From Priapulus caudatus (lineage: Eukaryota > Priapulida > Priapulimorpha > Priapulimorphida > Priapulidae): DNA of 20,276 nucleotides. Where the stretch lies: positions 15,644-35,919 of the forward strand of contig NW_014578282.1 of NCBI RefSeq assembly GCF_000485595.1. The letters are read 5' to 3'. Under the pieces are notes generated by a model. That model was not told the origin of the DNA, did no database searches, and was given only the letters and a program-made list of their open reading frames with translations. Shown piece after piece: positions 1 through 8,329 of the stretch (its first letter is position 1; each line of letters opens with the position of its first letter). A program made the translations under genes and the position numbers.

Positions 1-150
1 AGAGAGGGGATCGCCTTGATGTCGCCGGGAGAGACTACCCGCACACGCCGAATGGGCCGACCTCCACAGTACTTTGGCTTCCCACCGAGAAGGGGTACTA
101 TAGCACGACTATGGCACGACACCCTAAGGTGGATGGGTCACCGAGACTAG
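1..150 (+). pseudogene. C-terminal end of Gypsy pol polyprotein tail (partial), copy A
   Basis: Frame 1 is open from the window edge to a TAG at 148-150. The 49 residues match the end of the copy B tail (stop at 7301-7303), including RPPQYFGFPPRRG, with a Val-to-Gly difference just before it. The RPPxYxGF pattern resembles the arginine/proline-rich close of many Gypsy pol proteins downstream of the integrase. Only the last part is inside the window, so whether this copy was intact cannot be judged. Conservation of both frame and stop between the copies supports real coding history. Confidence 0.7.
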
Positions 151-387
151 ACGGAGAGAGAGGGAGACCGCCGAACGGAGGCGGGAATAAGGAAATATCC
201 GGAGGAACCTTATAGGGGAGTGCCGCAGCAGGAGGAGAACTGGGCTGAGCGCCTACAAGGTGGACCTAGCGAACTCTTATAGGGGAGTGCCGCAGCGTAA
301 GGAGAAGGCTGGGCGCCCAGCCCATAATGGAGGAGAGAAGACCGAGAGATGAGAGTGGCGCAGAGTAACACGTTTGGGAGGAAAGCG
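151..387 (+). repeat. Non-coding region after pol with two ~67-bp repeats
   Basis: Two units starting at about 209 and 276 share CTTATAGGGGAGTGCCGCAG followed by an AGGAG-rich stretch and CTGGGC. The equivalent pair in copy B starts at 7362 and 7431 (69-bp spacing). No open frame shared between the copies is apparent. Function unknown. Confidence 0.6.
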
Positions 388-388
388 N
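388..388. other. Ambiguous base, probable assembly join
   Basis: A single n separates AAAGCG, which corresponds to 7537-7542 in copy B, from GACCGG, which corresponds to 10705-10710. The two sides are 3162 bp apart in the related copy, so the n probably marks a scaffold join of unknown length. Confidence 0.75.
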
Positions 389-696
389 GACCGGCGACCG
401 AATCAGTCGGTGACCTGCTGTCACCGAATCAGGGGTCCGAACGTGGGACAGCTTAGGGCCGACGAGGTATCCTGACGGCGCCTAGCCCGGACGTGCAACC
501 ATGGAGGCTGGACGACCGATGGCTGGACGAGGTGGGCTTGATCCGCACGGAACTTGTTCGGGAGATGAGCGACGCAGATCTACGCTGGGGACAGGAGCAT
601 GTGCACCGTGCATTGCACCGCCTTCGCCGACAGCAGATGGAGGTAGACGAGGAAGCAACTTGCCGACTGAGTGAGGAGGATGACCGCCGACCGTGA
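389..696 (+). pseudogene. C-terminal part of Gypsy accessory ORF, copy A
   Basis: Frame 1 runs from the gap to a TGA at 694-696 and is interrupted by one TAG at 454-456, where copy B has CAG (Gln). In this copy the upstream part (same frame as the 9867-10805 ORF of copy B) and the downstream part (residues WRLDDRWLDEVGLIRTELV onward) are in one frame. In copy B they are separated by a 4-base insertion. The last 67 codons are charged and probably helical, with no recognisable domain. They end in an acidic-basic tail (SEEDDRRP). There is no ATG at the start of this piece, so it is the tail of a longer protein rather than a small independent gene. Confidence 0.55.
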
Positions 697-1017
697 GGAC
701 TCCGGCCGACGACGGAGAAGCATCGCCGCTCAGTATTTGTTCAATTTTGGGGGTTGTGTGGGCGAGCGAAAAATATGTAAATAGGGTATATCGAAGTCGC
801 GACTCAGTATAGACAAAGTACGCGCAATTGTAGGTCGACACGCGTAGTATAGTACCGCGTGACGGATCGCGAGTTAAGATAGTAGATCGCGAACCGTATT
901 GTTGTTCGCGAATCGCGCACAACCGAGAGCGTATTGTTTGTATTATTCGTAGTTTGCGAGTCTCGATGCCGCGACGTGCGCTAGAAGGAAGGGAAAGTGG
1001 CTAAACGCCTACTTTCT
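697..1017 (+). other. 3' untranslated internal region of Gypsy copy A
   Basis: Lies between the accessory ORF stop and the polypurine tract and is conserved with 11017-11338. No frame is shared as an ORF on the plus strand. It contains a TCAATTTTGG stretch and a run of TCGCGA-type short palindromes (797-890), but no clear regulatory site. Confidence 0.6.
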
Positions 1018-1030
1018 GAGCAAGGGGGAA
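1018..1030 (+). promoter_or_regulatory. Polypurine tract (plus-strand primer), copy A
   Basis: GAGCAAGGGGGAA lies immediately before the TGTGAC start of the LTR, the expected position for the primer of plus-strand DNA synthesis. The same string precedes the LTR of copy B at 11339-11351. Confidence 0.75.
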
Positions 1031-1711
1031 TGTGACGGCGCGGGTGAATCGAGAGTCGGGGAAATAGAGATTCGGGGAGCGAAATTCAGGGATAGCGTTC
1101 GGGGGAAGAAGTACCGAACACCGAAACTGCCGAAACCACCGAATACCGAACACGCGAGGTAGTACGGAGCAGCCGAGAGGGTGGCTGTCGCGCGCAGTAG
1201 ACGCGGCGCGAAATAGCGTACAGGGACTAGTATTCGGGCTACGGATAATGATTCGCGAGTGTAAATAGTGTTTGTGGTAGAATTCGCCGAAGTGTTGATT
1301 TAGTGTCGCTGCTCAGCGAATAGTTGTTCGGGGCGAGCAGAGCGGCGAAACAGTAATAGACATGGAAGGACGCGGTGAAGGAAAGGAGCTAGAAATGGCG
1401 GGGAAGGATATTATGATAAAGAGTTCTTCTGCGCAATTTATTGTAGTAGTAAGAAGCTTATGCGGGATAGATAAGACCTGTATTCTGGCTTTGTTAAGGC
1501 AAGCTTAACAGCACATGAGTTTGCAGCGTGACCGCTGAGCAGGTAAACAGGAACAGCCAATCACGGGGTTCGACCAATGAGCGATCGATCGGTTGATCAC
1601 GTGTTATACGTGAGTACGTACGTGGGCTTACGTGACAGAGCGGCCGTGCCACGTAGCGTGCGCTGTAATAGGCTACTGAGGGCTGACTCGTGAGGCAGGT
1701 TCCCGCGAGGG

Positions 1712-1718
1712 TATAAGA
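1712..1718 (+). promoter_or_regulatory. LTR TATA box, copy A
   Basis: TATAAGA in the context GGGTATAAGAGG, conserved at the corresponding place in the copy B LTR (12107-12113). Transcription would start about 25-30 bases downstream, marking the U3/R boundary. Confidence 0.6.
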
Positions 1719-2105
1719 GGGCACCGCGCGCCTGAAACCAGAGACACTAGGGAGTGAAACGAGAGACACTTAGGAGAGGAGTAGAAGATAGAGAGCGGTG
1801 AAGCGATATACACTTAGAACTTACTTAGATAGATATAGATAGAGACTTCTAGAGGCTTGTTCTAGAGTTCTCGGGGGAGAAGGGGGTTTGTGTAGGGAGT
1901 TATCCAGGAACCTACTGATGTGTATTTCGGAGTTTAGCGAGTTACTCGTTACGTTGAGCGAGTAAACTATTGTGCGGGAGATATATTTCTGGAGATAACA
2001 CCAGAGCGGAAACGAGTGAGTACGACTCAGAAAGCTCTTTGAAAGCTGCTCGCTTGACTACCGGTGCGTTCAGTGTGTATCTTCCCCATTCTTTCGTTGT
2101 GTTGT

Positions 2106-2111
2106 AATAAA
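2106..2111 (+). terminator. LTR polyadenylation signal, copy A
   Basis: AATAAA within TTGTAATAAACG, conserved in the copy B LTR (12506-12511). It lies about 395 bases after the TATA box, which would give a plausible R region. Confidence 0.55.
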
Positions 2112-2280
2112 CGTTATTCACTCTTAGCACACTTTTGCCTGCGCCTTCATTTCTCCTCACGTCTACACGTCAATCTTACCGCCGAGGAAGGGTACGCCTG
2201 TAACCGTACGTATCCTCACACCATCTCATAAGTCTTACACAACGCACGCGCGAGAGAGAAATCTTTCGCGTGAAGGGGTA

Positions 2281-2340
2281 CTACCAACGCAGCGAACACT
2301 ACCAACGCAGCGAACACTACCAACGCAGCGAACACTACCG
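2281..2340 (+). repeat. 18-bp tandem repeat inside LTR copy A
   Basis: Three exact units of CTACCAACGCAGCGAACA (2281-2298, 2299-2316, 2317-2334) plus a partial fourth. The copy B LTR has only two, less regular, units at 12681-12716, so the array is variable in number between copies. Confidence 0.85.
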
Positions 2341-2389
2341 AAGAGAATCGTTTTAGAGGCGGCGATTCTACTTGCGAAGCTGCGCGCAC

Positions 2390-2444
2390 CTTTCGGGGCC
2401 GAAACATCTGACACCGAAAAGTTCGGTGTGCGAACTGCGCGCAG
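2390..2444 (+). other. Hairpin near the LTR 3' end
   Basis: CTGCGCGCA (2390-2398) pairs with TGCGCGCAG (2436-2444), enclosing a smaller TTTCGG/CCGAAA inverted pair. The long stem is also present in the copy B LTR. It could fold in the RNA leader, but that is inference. Confidence 0.5.
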
Positions 2445-2476
2445 GGCGCGGCAGAGAAGAGGCCGACGCCGTTACA

Positions 2477-3036
2477 GAATTTTAAGGTTTGAGCTAAGAC
2501 TTGAGCCACCAAAGTTATTTTTCAGCCACCAATAAAACACTAGAGCCACTGTTCACATTATCGTATGTGCTAAGCAAGGCATAAACAGGTGATGGGTACG
2601 AGAAAAGAGATGTACGAAAACATTTTATGACACGACACTGCAATTTGACGATTTCGTTAGTCAATCTTAATTTTCTGAGTGAGAAAACTATTCGCCAATT
2701 GTATTCGTCACTTAGAGTCATAAAATCTCCACTGTTATTTATTCATCGCATTTTGCGAAGGTGGCGAACGCCAGCGGTAGCCCTGCCATAGTTCGATTCA
2801 AAGTTTTCTCTGTGAGGTGCAAGAGCTTCTATTCCACTCGCCACACATCACCCACGCGTATTGCTAAATCTGGTGACGTCACCACTGGTGCGTTTGTATC
2901 CGTGGCCCCCATCTTTGTAGCATACCTTGTTACGTCCGGGGCAGTGACATGCAGTGTTGCAGTGCGTCAATGATGATATTTATTTCGACATTTTTTTCCC
3001 AGCAGGAGAGCGTTAGCTAGTGCTCAAAACAAGACC
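2477..3036. other. Flanking DNA, no gene recognised
   Basis: Sequence to the right of copy A shares nothing visible with the flank of copy B. Short open frames occur (for example 2761-2973) but start at GTG and show no recognisable motif. It contains a perfect 14-bp palindrome, TGGTGACGTCACCA (2871-2884), holding a full CRE-type TGACGTCA site. Confidence 0.5.
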
Positions 3037-3232
3037 GAACGTAATGCCACGCCCTGGAGGAGAGGAGGAGTGTAATCACACGCGTGAACGTAATGCCACG
3101 CCCTGGAGGAGAGGAGGAGTGTGATCACCCGCGTGAACGTAATGCCACGCCCTGGAGGAGAGGAGGAGTGTGATCACCCGCGTGAACGTAATGCCACGCC
3201 CTGAAGGAGAGGAGGAGTGTGATCACCCCCGT
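3037..3232 (+). repeat. 49-bp tandem array, four units
   Basis: Units begin GAACGTAATGCCACGCCCTG at 3037, 3086, 3135 and 3184, an exact 49-bp period with few substitutions. Each unit holds a purine run (GGAGGAGAGGAGGAG) and a GTGATCAC-type palindrome. No coding sense is apparent. Confidence 0.92.
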
Positions 3233-3376
3233 GGCATTACGTTCACGCTGGGAACCATAGTGTGTTACTAAAGGTTGTTGCCCTGGGCTGCTGCAGCTCC
3301 TGCAAATCTTAGCAATCTTTACCACACCCATTTACACACACACGGGCGCGCACTCCTCCTCTCCTCCAGGGGTCAG
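3227..3376 (-). repeat. Split inverted fragments of the 49-bp unit
   Basis: GTGGCATTACGTTCACG (about 3231-3247) is the reverse complement of the first third of the 49-bp unit. ACTCCTCCTCTCCTCCAGGG (about 3351-3370) is the reverse complement of its middle. The two fragments are in swapped order and separated by another repeat, so the array ends in a rearranged fold-back. Confidence 0.7.
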
Positions 3377-3960
3377 AGAACCATAGTGTGTTTACTGTAA
3401 GAGGACCATAGTGTGTTTACTGTAAACCTCTAGATATAACAATTCAAGACTTTCCATATACAGCATCTAATATACGCTTCCAATTCTGAAATTCTAAACA
3501 AATTATTGTAATCCTCAAATCCGGCTCTTATGGTTTCTCTTCATGATCATTTCATATGCTGTACATGCACTATATAGATCATGGCTAGTTATAGTTCAGT
3601 GACGTTCAACTTTATATTTTGTCAAACCTTACTATTCAATAGAGGACAATAGTGTGTTTACTATAGTGTGTTTACTGTAAGAGGACCATAGTGTGTTTAT
3701 TGTAAGAGGACCATAGTGTGTTTACTGTAAGAGGGCCATAGTGTGTTACTAAATGATGTTGTCCTGGGCTGCTGCAGCTCCTGCAAATCTTAGCAAATAA
3801 ACTCATGTAAGAAACTTTTTGCTAATTCCACTGTATGTGTAAACAAGACAAATAATTAGGTATGAAAAACTACAAACATTATTCTGGTCCTCTTACAGTA
3901 AACCCATAGTGTTAAGAGGACAGTAAACTCTAACTTTACTATTCAATAGAGCACCATAGT
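3250..3960. repeat. Composite repeat with ~64-bp direct repeats and 25-bp units
   Basis: A block containing CATAGTGTGTTACTAAA and GGGCTGCTGCAGCTCCTGCA occurs at about 3250-3313 and again at 3734-3797. Between and around them are 25-bp units GAGGACCATAGTGTGTTTAC plus TGTAA (around 3382-3425; 3681, 3706, 3731) and an inverted piece at about 3887-3905 (CCTCTTACAGTAAACCC). The structure suggests a non-autonomous mobile element or expanding minisatellite, but no terminal repeats or target duplication could be fixed. Confidence 0.6.
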
Positions 3961-4126
3961 GCCCAAACAAAAAATTCATGAATTTGAAAAAAAAGCGATT
4001 TTCTTGTCGTATACATCTAAATGGTTTGATATTTAAAAATTCGTGTGATTATCTTTATTCTAAAGCATGGTTCTCGGAAGAAGGTAAAAATCCATAGTCC
4101 TCGAACTGGCGGCAATGCATGCAGGG

Positions 4127-4163
4127 GTGTGCGTGTGTGTGTGTGTGTGTGTGCGTGTGTGTG
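4127..4163 (+). repeat. (GT)n microsatellite
   Basis: Nearly pure GT dinucleotide run with two GCGT interruptions. Confidence 0.9.
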
Positions 4164-4241
4164 CTCGTGGCACGCGACCTGTCACGATACAACAAAAGGC
4201 TCGCGGAGATGAATCTCATTCACGATGATGATGCTATAACA

Positions 4242-4274
4242 CGAGTATTCACTATAAATACTCGTATAGTGAAT
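4242..4274. other. Short perfect inverted repeat
   Basis: ATTCACTATA (4247-4256) and TATAGTGAAT (4265-4274) form a 10-bp perfect stem. An overlapping alternative stem is CGAGTATT with AATACTCG. It borders the purine minisatellite. Confidence 0.6.
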
Positions 4275-4399
4275 AGAGAGAGGGGGAGAGGGAGAGGGAA
4301 ATAGAGAGAGGGGGAGAGGGAGAGGGAAATAGAGAGAGGGGAGAGGGAATAGAGAGAGGGGAGACGGAGAGGTAAATAGAGAGAGGGGAGAGGGAGAGG
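4272..4399 (+). repeat. GA-rich minisatellite
   Basis: Irregular units of about 25-35 bp built from AATAGAGAGAGG and GGAGAGGGAGAGG. It ends at the n at 4400, a typical place for an assembly to break. Confidence 0.85.
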
Positions 4400-4400
4400 N
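4400..4400. other. Ambiguous base, probable assembly join
   Basis: A single n lies exactly where the GA minisatellite changes to inverted Gypsy-like repeats, so contiguity across it is doubtful. Confidence 0.6.
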
Positions 4401-4401
4401 G

Positions 4402-4637
4402 CCCTTTCTCGGCGAAACTTTCGCTCCTTATGGAAGTATTTCTATCCCGCCCTCCTCCGGCGGAGCTCACGGAGTCAGTTCGGCTTCGCCCTTCCTCGCA
4501 AAACTTTTGCTCCTCCCGGGAGTATTTCTATCCCGCCCTCCTCCGGCGGAGGTCACTGAGTTAGTTCAGCCTCGCCCTTCCTCGGCGAAACTTTTGCTAC
4601 TCTCGGGAGTATTTATATCTCGCCCTCCTCCGGCGGA
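4402..4637 (-). repeat. 86-87-bp tandem repeats, inverted Gypsy pol-tail units
   Basis: Units start CCCTTTCTCG/CCCTTCCTCG at 4402, 4489 and 4575. Each includes GTATTTCTATCCCGCCCTCC, whose reverse complement closely matches the GGGCGGGATAGAAATACCCA-type units of the pol tail at about 6636-6655 and 6710-6730. On the minus strand the units read as GRDRNT-like peptides, as in the tail. The array is therefore pol-tail sequence in inverted orientation, about 2.7 units. Confidence 0.75.
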
Positions 4638-5380
4638 TCTATCTCCTCCAGGATAGAAATACTACCGGGAGTGTGGAGAGTCTCACCGAAGAAGTCAGAA
4701 GAGAAAAGCCTATCTCCGTGGAAACCGCTAGAAAAGAGCGTGATAGAAATACTTCCGGGAGCGACGAAGAGCCGGGTAGAACGACTTCTACAGGTCCCAT
4801 CGGAGATGGTCGGGATGGTAACTCAGGAAGAGCGCGACGATTGGCCGACGTACGACAGAGCGAAAGCGATCCCAAGAAAGTGCGGAACATTCGGGACGAG
4901 GGATGTTCACCCATCTTGCCTGGTACTTCTGTTTCGCCCCCGCTCGGCGAATTCTCCATCTCGCCTCCTCTCTCGCCACGAATTTCTCCTTTGCCCTTGC
5001 TCGACGACTTCTCACCCGTGTATTCGTGCGTGTCGGCCCGCTCGATTCCTTTGATGCTCGGTTTCGGCGGCCATCGCTTCTCTCTGTGATCTACCCTGTG
5101 CCCCTGACACGCTTAGAATAGAGGCGGAGGAAGTCGTCAGGCAAAGGTGACGAAGAAGTTCTTGGCGAACGGAACGGCGAGAACGCGACTTCACCAAACC
5201 AGGAAGGGAGAGAGTCGCGTGGTAGAGAAGACAAAGAGTCTGCTCGGGGGTGGAGGAGTAGACTGGGGACGGACCGAATAGCCGAGGAGACCCGACTGTT
5301 GAAGCCGCGGACAACGAGCGAAGGGAAGCGATGTACGCTAGGAACCACGAACGCCGCCACAACAGCATGGGAACAGCTAG
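4638..5380. other. Rearranged Gypsy-like segment with switching orientation
   Basis: From about 4640 to 4902 the plus strand is purine-rich and includes GATAGAAATAC units at 4652 and 4743, reading DRNT-containing acidic peptide in frame 2. From about 4903 to 5100 the minus strand is the purine-rich one. From about 5100 the plus strand is again. Since the Gypsy sense strand in this window is strongly purine-rich, this suggests at least two inversions. Overlapping open frames exist on both strands (such as 4673-5089 plus and 4639-4959 minus), but none has a recognisable domain. Confidence 0.45.
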
Positions 5381-7303
5381 GCCCGTGGAGCGTGGCAGCA
5401 GGGAGACGCCACTCTCAGGCTGATCCGCGATTTCAAGCGAAAACACGTTGACCGGCCGTCATACGATGCGTTGGCCGAGGCTTCGTAGGAGGAAAGATCC
5501 TACTGGAGTCTCTTTGACCGACTGGAGCTTCAGCGAGGATTCCTGTACCGAAAGTGGAACCCCGAAAGCCGACTCAGCGTAACGATTATGCAGCTGGTAG
5601 CACCGCTTGTGATGCGCCGAAAGAGCATGGAGTTGCTGCATGCAGGGAGGATGGCAGGACATCTCAGAGTGCTGAAGACCATCAAAAACACTCGCCAGAG
5701 ATTCACTTCGCCAGGCTTACGTGGAGACGTAAGTCGCGGGTGCCGCAAGTGCGATACTTGCGCACGCCGAAAAAGGAGAAGACGCCGAAGAGCCGCGTCA
5801 CAACAACAACGAGTGGGAGCTCCGTGGGAGAGAATCGCGATCGATTTTCTGGGACCACTACCGACCACCGAGCGCAACAACACATACATCCTCGTCGTGA
5901 GCGATTATTTTAGCAAGTGGACGGAAGCGTTCGCGCTGCCGACCATGACAGCACTACACACAGCTGACTGCTTGGTTACCCAAGTATTCGAACGATTTGG
6001 TGTACCGCGCCGGCTACACTCTAACCAGGGGACAAACTTCGAGTCTCAACTCTTTCGCGCTGTGTGTGATTGTCTGGGGATCGACAAGACCAGGACAACC
6101 CCATACCACCCACAGTCCGATGGACAAGTGGAGCGGTTTAATATGACGATACAAGACTTATCAGCGAAGGTGGTGAATCGCCAACGTACCGACTGGGACG
6201 TTCACTCACCCTACCTGATGGCAGCGTATCGAAGTACAGTTCAGGAGAGCACTGGGTGCAGCCCGAACTTGATGATGTTCGGCCGAGAAGTTGGAATGGC
6301 CACAGATCTGCTAATGGAAGCAACACCAAACGCGGGTGAGCCGGAGTGGGGAGAGCTGCCATGCGACAGAAAAAAGCATACGACCGTGGCCTAGTTTTCA
6401 CGGCCGTACCCGCCGGAACGTGGGTATGGTACTGGTATCCACCAGCCGACAGGAAGCTTGGAAATCCGTGGACAGATCCCTATTTAGTGGTTCGAGCAAG
6501 CGCCAAGTTGAGATGGATACAGCGGGAGGAAGGTGGCGTGATCAAGACCGTCGTAGTGGATGAGCTGAAGCCCTACGAAGGAGACAACGCCCCGCTCGGA
6601 GTGGAATCTACTGCAACCTGCAGAGCCCGCCATAGGGGGGCGGGATATAAATACCCAGGAACACCGAGATCGGGAAGGAGAAGGAGGAGGAGAAGACCCC
6701 GCCATGAGGGGGCGGGATAGAAATACCCAGGAACATCGAGAAGGAGAAGGAGGAGACCTCGCCGGAGAGGGGCGAAGAACAAATACCTTACCGAGGGCCA
6801 GCGAAGAAGAGGAGAGCGCTGGGAGACTCGCCGAGGGACCCGAGGGTGCTTCTCTGCACGAGGAGAGAGCGACCGAAGCACCTGTCGGCGAGAATAGTAC
6901 CGAACGTGACGAAGTTACCAGTGAGATTCGACCGTTGGATGACACTGCTACGGCGTATGAGTCGATACTGCCGCACGAGGCGGGGAGTGACGATGAAACT
7001 GATATCGCCGCCCTGCCGGAAGCAGCCCCGAACGGCGAACCAAGGACGACGGAGACGGCGAAGGGAGTCGCCGAAGAGGAACAAGAGAGAGATAAGGCCG
7101 AGAGTCGGATGCCTAATCGCACCTCTCGCCCTACCCGTGAAGCGAAGTATAGAAGAGAGGGGATCGCCTTGATGTCGCCGGGAGAGACTACCCGCACACG
7201 CCGAATGGTCCGACCTCCACAGTACTTTGGCTTCCCACCGAGAAGGGGTACTATAGCACGACTATGGCACGACACCCTAAGGTGGATGGGTCACCGAGAC
7301 TAG
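5381..7303 (+). pseudogene. pol: Gypsy pol: RNase H-integrase linker, integrase and tail, broken
   Basis: The integrase inserts retroelement DNA into the host chromosome. Frame 2 carries the linker (LRLIRDFKRKHVDRPSYDAL, then a TAG at 5486-5488, then YWSLFDRLELQRGFLYRKW). It then carries an HHCC zinc-binding motif (counting from the ATG at 5588: His18, His25, Cys55, Cys58), a run of nine Arg/Lys (60-68) and the catalytic core (Asp86 in IAIDFLGP, Glu182 in YHPQSDGQVERFN). The second catalytic position is Asn146 (codon 6023-6025) instead of Asp, with the usual 35-residue spacing to Glu182. Near 6345 the frame passes to frame 1 for the GPY/F-like C-terminal domain (about 6349-6600: RQKKAYDRG, then WTDPYLVV), with part of the intervening helix apparently missing. 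It returns to frame 2 by 6700 for a charged tail ending RPPQYFGF. Integrase is a confident call; the protein cannot be functional as it stands. Confidence 0.9.
6626..6775 (+). repeat. ~72-bp tandem units within the pol tail
   Basis: CCCGCCAT at 6626 and 6698 begin two units with GGGCGGGATA(T/G)AAATACCCA and a GGAGAAGGAGGAG purine run. A third, diverged unit starts near 6758. In frame 2 they read as (R/G)GRD(R/I)NTQEH repeats. The same units occur inverted at 4402-4637. Confidence 0.8.
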
Positions 7304-7993
7304 ACGGAGAGAGAGAGAGACCGCCGAACGGAGGCAGGAATAAGAAAATATCCGGAGGAACCTTATAGGAGAGTGCCGCAGCAGGAGGAGAAAACTGGGC
7401 TGAGCGCCTACAAGGTGGCCCTAGCGAACTCTTATAGGGGAGTGCCGCAGCGTAAGGAGAAAGCTGGGCTGGGCGCCTATAATGGAGGAGAGAAGACCGA
7501 GAGATGAGAGTGGCGTAGAGTAACACGTTTGAGCAGAAAGCGTGTGACGGAACTGGGTTCGCCGCCGAGCCTAGGCGAGTTATAAATTTAGCGCGTTGCT
7601 GCGAGAGAAGCATAAATCAACCTGGGGGTTCCGTGGGAGACGCTACTAGCTGGCGAGGACGGATGAGTAGGATCTGAGCGAGGGGGGAAGGCGATTCGTG
7701 GAGAGCGAAGTACCGACGCTGCGAATCACCTCGCAATCCGAACAGCTGAGGAGGAGCGAGAGAGGAAGAAACCAAGGAAGCTCACAACGCGAAACAGTAA
7801 TGTGCAACCCAGGGTTCAAGCCTGTAGAAAGCGTACATTCTGGCCGTGAGAGGGAGCCACTTGTCTACTGAGCGAAGGTAAAGCGCTACATACCGAAGGG
7901 GTATGTAATAAGCCGTCCGAGGGAAAGGAAGTCTATAGAAGCCGACGGGAGGAGAGTACTTGACGAGAAGCAGCACGAGGAGGTTAAGCCGCT
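7304..7993 (+). other. Region after Gypsy pol, no gene; two 69-bp repeats
   Basis: It contains CTTATAGG-led repeats at 7362 and 7431, shared with copy A. Position 7543, where homology with copy A stops, begins TGTGACGG, the same eight bases that begin the LTR, but the next bases do not match the LTR. Beyond that I recognise no coding sequence. Confidence 0.55.
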
Positions 7994-8329
7994 GTGATCA
8001 CCGAGGTGACCAGGGAATGGACAAGCGAAGAGGCGGGGATGCCCACGCTAAGGTACCGACCGCCGTGCCCGGGCGGAGATAGAAGTGCGAGGGATACAAG
8101 GGACAGCGCCACAGTCGGGGAACTGTGCGTGCGGGTACCCATGCCGACCGCCGCCGTAGGAAGACAGCGGGCCGTCGAGGAGCGAGACTTAACCCGAGAA
8201 CTGATAGCAAGAACGGGAGGTGTAAATTTCGCCTGCACCTTTCGGAGCTGTATAACAACACAGCCCTCCATCTCTAAACAGCTGCGAAAACTAGATGCCT
8301 ATACCCAAGAGACGTGTTTACCTGGCTGA
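7994..8329 (+). CDS. Possible accessory ORF fragment with CxFRSC finger-like motif
   Basis: Open frame 2 of 111 codons. The first in-frame ATG is at 8039, so the ATG-initiated product would be about 96 residues. It is charged, with a CTFRSC motif near the end (ACTFRSCITT) resembling CPFRSC in the ORF at 9867-10805. The two motifs are encoded with different synonymous codons, which suggests related protein segments rather than recent DNA duplication. The histidines expected of a C2H2 finger are absent here. It could be a decayed exon-like segment of the accessory protein or chance. Low confidence that it is translated alone. Confidence 0.25.
   Translation: MITEVTREWTSEEAGMPTLRYRPPCPGGDRSARDTRDSATVGELCVRVPMPTAAVGRQRAVEERDLTRELIARTGGVNFACTFRSCITTQPSISKQLRKLDAYTQETCLPG

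Larger units (their letters stand above)
1..2476 (+). mobile_element. 3' end of Ty3/Gypsy LTR retrotransposon, copy A
   Basis: Bases 1-387 match 7154-7542 and bases 389-2476 match 10705-12859 of the second element in this window. Order seen: end of the pol tail, non-coding repeats, end of an accessory ORF, polypurine tract and a complete 3' LTR. The homology with copy B stops at the same base on the right (GTTACA), with unrelated DNA beyond in each case, which fixes the element's 3' end. The 5' part lies outside the window. The 3162 bases of copy B missing here coincide with an n at 388, so the gap is more likely an assembly join than a genuine deletion. Confidence 0.88.
1031..2476 (+). repeat. 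3' LTR of Gypsy copy A (1446 bp)
   Basis: Starts TGTGACGGCG and ends CGCCGTTACA, a 10-bp terminal inverted repeat with one mismatch. It is aligned end to end with 11352-12859, beyond which the sequences diverge. It contains a TATA box, an AATAAA signal, an 18-bp tandem repeat and a conserved hairpin near its end. An alternative end at the TCACA at 2216-2220 was considered, but homology between copies continues 256 bp further and the later end gives a longer inverted repeat. Confidence 0.88.

Noticed and set aside
482-922. 146-codon minus-strand ORF, also present at 10802-11242
   Set aside because: It is antisense to the conserved accessory ORF end and 3' region. Both copies retain it simply because the DNA is similar, and the start and end positions correspond exactly. 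No domain or independent support.
2211-2220. Alternative LTR end at TCACA (pairs with TGTGA)
   Set aside because: The two copies remain homologous for another 256 bp and end together at CGCCGTTACA, which forms a longer inverted repeat with the LTR start.
2761-2973. 70-codon plus-strand ORF in the flank of copy A
   Set aside because: Starts at GTG, has no recognisable motif and no nearby splice or promoter evidence.
6484-7275. 263-codon minus-strand ORF
   Set aside because: Shadow of the purine-rich pol tail; Ser/Pro/Leu-rich translation of repeated sense codons.
7543-7560. TGTGACGG as a possible second LTR start inside copy B
   Set aside because: Only eight bases match the LTR; the following sequence is unrelated and no matching end or partner is found.
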